Of a DNA stretch of 24,374 nucleotides, positions 22,682-24,374 are shown in pieces. How positions within the stretch are numbered: position 1 is the first letter of the stretch; each line of letters begins with the position of its first letter. The translations under genes were made by a program, and so were the position numbers. The notes under the pieces were generated by a model. That model did no database searches, was not told where the DNA came from, and saw only the letters and a program-made list of their open reading frames with translations. This DNA comes from an uncultured Mollicutes bacterium. GTDB lineage: Bacteria > Bacillota_I > Bacilli_A > RFN20 > CAG-826. The stretch spans positions 1-24,374 of the forward strand of contig UQFQ01000019.1 of assembly GCA_900540395.1 (NCBI GenBank). The letters run 5' to 3'.

Positions 22682-22766
22682 TATTTATTTTTTTAAAATT
22701 CCATTAAAAAATGTTTGATTTTTAAAAGCATAAAGTATAAATTAATATAGTTTTAAAGGAGAGGTT

Positions 22767-23996
22767 ATGAAGTTATTATATAAAGTTTTAATTGGTGTAG
22801 GCGTTGCAGTTGTAGCAGTTGCTGCGGCTGGAGTAGGTACACTATATGGTATTTGGGGAAAAGAGCTAAATTCTATTTCATCTATTAAAGAAATTATTCC
22901 TGCTCACGAATCAAATAAGGCTGGAAAAGTATATGAAATGACAATGGATGGAGGTTATTATTTTGATGAATTTATTGAGCAAGGTGGTGTTAGTAATGAT
23001 GACGACCTTATTCAATTTATTGTCGATAATATTACAAAAGGAATAATTCCAATTTCCATGAAAGCCCCTGAGGTTGGCTGTTCATCTTTTACTGTTATTG
23101 ATGAAAATGGACACAATTTATTTGGAAGAAATTATGATTTTGCTTCTACATCATCATTAATTTTGCACACTAATCCTGGCAATGGACGACACGCTTCAAT
23201 TTCAAGTGTTGATTTACAGTTTTTAGGACTTGGGGATGGAATTGATGGTTTAATGGATAAGCTAACTGCTATTGCAGCAGCTTACGCTCCTCTTGATGGT
23301 ATGAATGATGCGGGAGTAAGTTGTGGAATTTATATGTCTTATCAAGGTCCAGGTGATAAATCATATTCAACAGATCAACAAACTGATAAACCTGATTTAA
23401 CTTCAACAACAATGCTTAGAATGATTCTTGATTATGCAGATGATGTTGATGAGGCGGTTGAGCTTGTTGAAAAATATGATTTCCATGATTCAGCTAATAG
23501 TTCTTTTCATTATATGGTGGCTGATAAAAGCGGAAAAAGTGCAATTTTAGAGTGGGTAAATGAAGATGCTACTGATAGTACTGACATTGATGGAACAAAA
23601 AGAGTCTTAAAAGTTTATTATAATGATCAAGACGAAACTCTTGGCGAAGATGAAGCAAAAAATAATTTCCAATATATTACCAATTTTATTGTTACACCTG
23701 GATATTATGCTAATCAAAATCAAGAAGATATGAAAGGTCTTGATCGATATAATTACATTAAAAATACGATTAATCCTGATGGAACAAATACTGAAGGAAA
23801 ATTCACTAAAGAAGAATCTTTAAATTTATTAAAAGACCTTGGAAGAAGAAAATGGAATCAAACAGTTGGTTCTGATAGTAATAACATTACTGTTTGGTCA
23901 GTTCTTTATGATTTAGATAATCTTGAAGCAACCCGGATCTCAAATGAAGAGTTTGATGAAGAAGGAAGTGTTTTTACCTTTTCTTTAAATAAATAA
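22767..23996 (+). CDS. Membrane-anchored Ntn hydrolase of the choloylglycine hydrolase/penicillin V acylase family
   Basis: A 409-residue protein with an N-terminal transmembrane segment (about 5-30), a pro-region, then a linear-amide C-N hydrolase domain. The nucleophile is probably Cys105 in PEVGCSSF. Arg121 and Asp124 (GRNYDF) follow at +16 and +19, the same spacing as Cys2, Arg18 and Asp21 of bile salt hydrolases. Further family marks are GMNDAGVSCG, MVADKSGKSAILEW, YITNF and GLDRYNYI. The domain would lie outside the membrane and cleave linear amides, such as N-acyl compounds. Unlike bile salt hydrolases, which lose only Met, activation here needs cleavage of a 104-residue N-terminal part. 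A good ribosome binding site (aaggagagg) precedes ATG 22767. Confidence 0.87.
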   Translation: MKLLYKVLIGVGVAVVAVAAAGVGTLYGIWGKELNSISSIKEIIPAHESNKAGKVYEMTMDGGYYFDEFIEQGGVSNDDDLIQFIVDNITKGIIPISMKAPEVGCSSFTVIDENGHNLFGRNYDFASTSSLILHTNPGNGRHASISSVDLQFLGLGDGIDGLMDKLTAIAAAYAPLDGMNDAGVSCGIYMSYQGPGDKSYSTDQQTDKPDLTSTTMLRMILDYADDVDEAVELVEKYDFHDSANSSFHYMVADKSGKSAILEWVNEDATDSTDIDGTKRVLKVYYNDQDETLGEDEAKNNFQYITNFIVTPGYYANQNQEDMKGLDRYNYIKNTINPDGTNTEGKFTKEESLNLLKDLGRRKWNQTVGSDSNNITVWSVLYDLDNLEATRISNEEFDEEGSVFTFSLNK

Positions 23997-24099
23997 AATT
24001 TATTTAAGTTTTTATAAATTTACATCAAAAAAGTAAATAAAGATATTTAAAAAGACCCTAAAAAATTATATTATAAAGCCGAAATTGAGGTAGACAACG

Positions 24100-24374
24100 A
24101 TGGAGAATAGAACACAAGAAAATTATCAAAGATGGCTTAATAGTTCAGTCGTATCTAACGAAGATAAGGAAAAGTTAAATGCAATGTCACCTGCTGATAT
24201 TGACGATGCTTTTTTCCAAAATATTGAATTTGGAACTGCTGGAATGAGAGGCCTTCTTGGTCCTGGAACAAATCGTATTAATTTTTATACAATCAGAAAA
24301 GCCTGTGTAGGTTTTGGCTTAGTATAGGAAATTCGATTATTCGGTTTATGAAGAAAATGTGATTAATGGTCTGC
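24100..24374 (+). pseudogene. 5' part of an alpha-phosphoglucomutase/phosphomannomutase gene with a frameshift (partial)
   Basis: From ATG 24100 (ribosome binding site gaggtag) the frame matches the N-terminus of Firmicutes phosphoglucomutase. ENYQRWLNS, the FGTAGMRGLLGPGTNRIN motif and YTIRKACVGFGL are seen. The enzyme interconverts glucose 1- and 6-phosphate. At 24325 the frame meets TAG. The +1 frame from 24323 then continues to the window end with a plausible family sequence (YRKFDYSVYEENVINGL), so one extra base near 24322 explains the break. The catalytic Ser region lies beyond the window. Since the break is 50 bases from the edge, a sequence error is as likely as a real mutation. Confidence 0.75.

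Noticed and set aside
1..24374. CRISPR array, insertion sequence or integrase
   Set aside because: No regularly spaced repeats, transposase, or recombinase reading frame was seen anywhere in the window.

Overview
The window is AT-rich, densely coded DNA from a low-GC Gram-positive relative, most plausibly an uncultured gut-type Bacilli/Mollicutes-lineage bacterium. The evidence is lysine-, asparagine- and isoleucine-rich proteins, GGAGG-type ribosome binding sites, intrinsic terminators, a SAM riboswitch ahead of metK, long-form HPF and a Bacillus-type guanine deaminase. Every protein gene lies on the plus strand; the only minus-strand gene is a tRNA-Ser. The standard bacterial code fits: tryptophan is TGG in the intact genes, and TGA ends three ORFs. 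One in-frame TGA (10514) is the exception.

Positions 1-4870 are accessory DNA. A 5'-truncated ('orphan') Rhs/YD-repeat tip with a C-terminal variable domain (1034-2236) is flanked by three intact members of one family of two-helix membrane proteins (157-879, 2278-3012, 3040-3780) and a decayed fourth copy (3805-4029). This looks like a polymorphic-toxin cassette array in which the paralogues may be immunity proteins. After a strong terminator come a coiled-coil membrane protein and an LLH-like phage holin (4163-4868).

Positions 5087-10248 are metabolic: a GNAT acetyltransferase, a GH31 glycosidase with an inserted PA14-like domain, a SAM-responsive leader plus metK, and guanine deaminase.

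Positions 10250-13141 carry two secreted proteins, a gluzincin-type metalloprotease interrupted by one TGA just after its signal peptide and a small lipoprotein. A near-identical 24-nt hairpin-forming element occurs on both sides of them.

Positions 13218-17719 are housekeeping: HPF, a Cof-type HAD phosphatase, an unknown soluble/membrane protein pair, tRNA-Ser(GGA) and an RluA-family pseudouridine synthase.

Positions 17780-22614 form a tight three-gene operon: a secreted Ser/Thr-rich beta protein and two MacB-like fused ATPase/permease proteins that probably pair as a heterodimer. The window ends with a membrane-anchored choloylglycine/penicillin V acylase-type Ntn hydrolase and the start of a phosphoglucomutase gene that shifts frame 50 bases before the window end.

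The best candidates for something new are the Rhs-orphan/paralogue array, with a GC-only long-range pairing over one ribosome binding site, and the secreted-protein/dual-ABC operon. All functional statements rest on reading the sequence; no database search was run.
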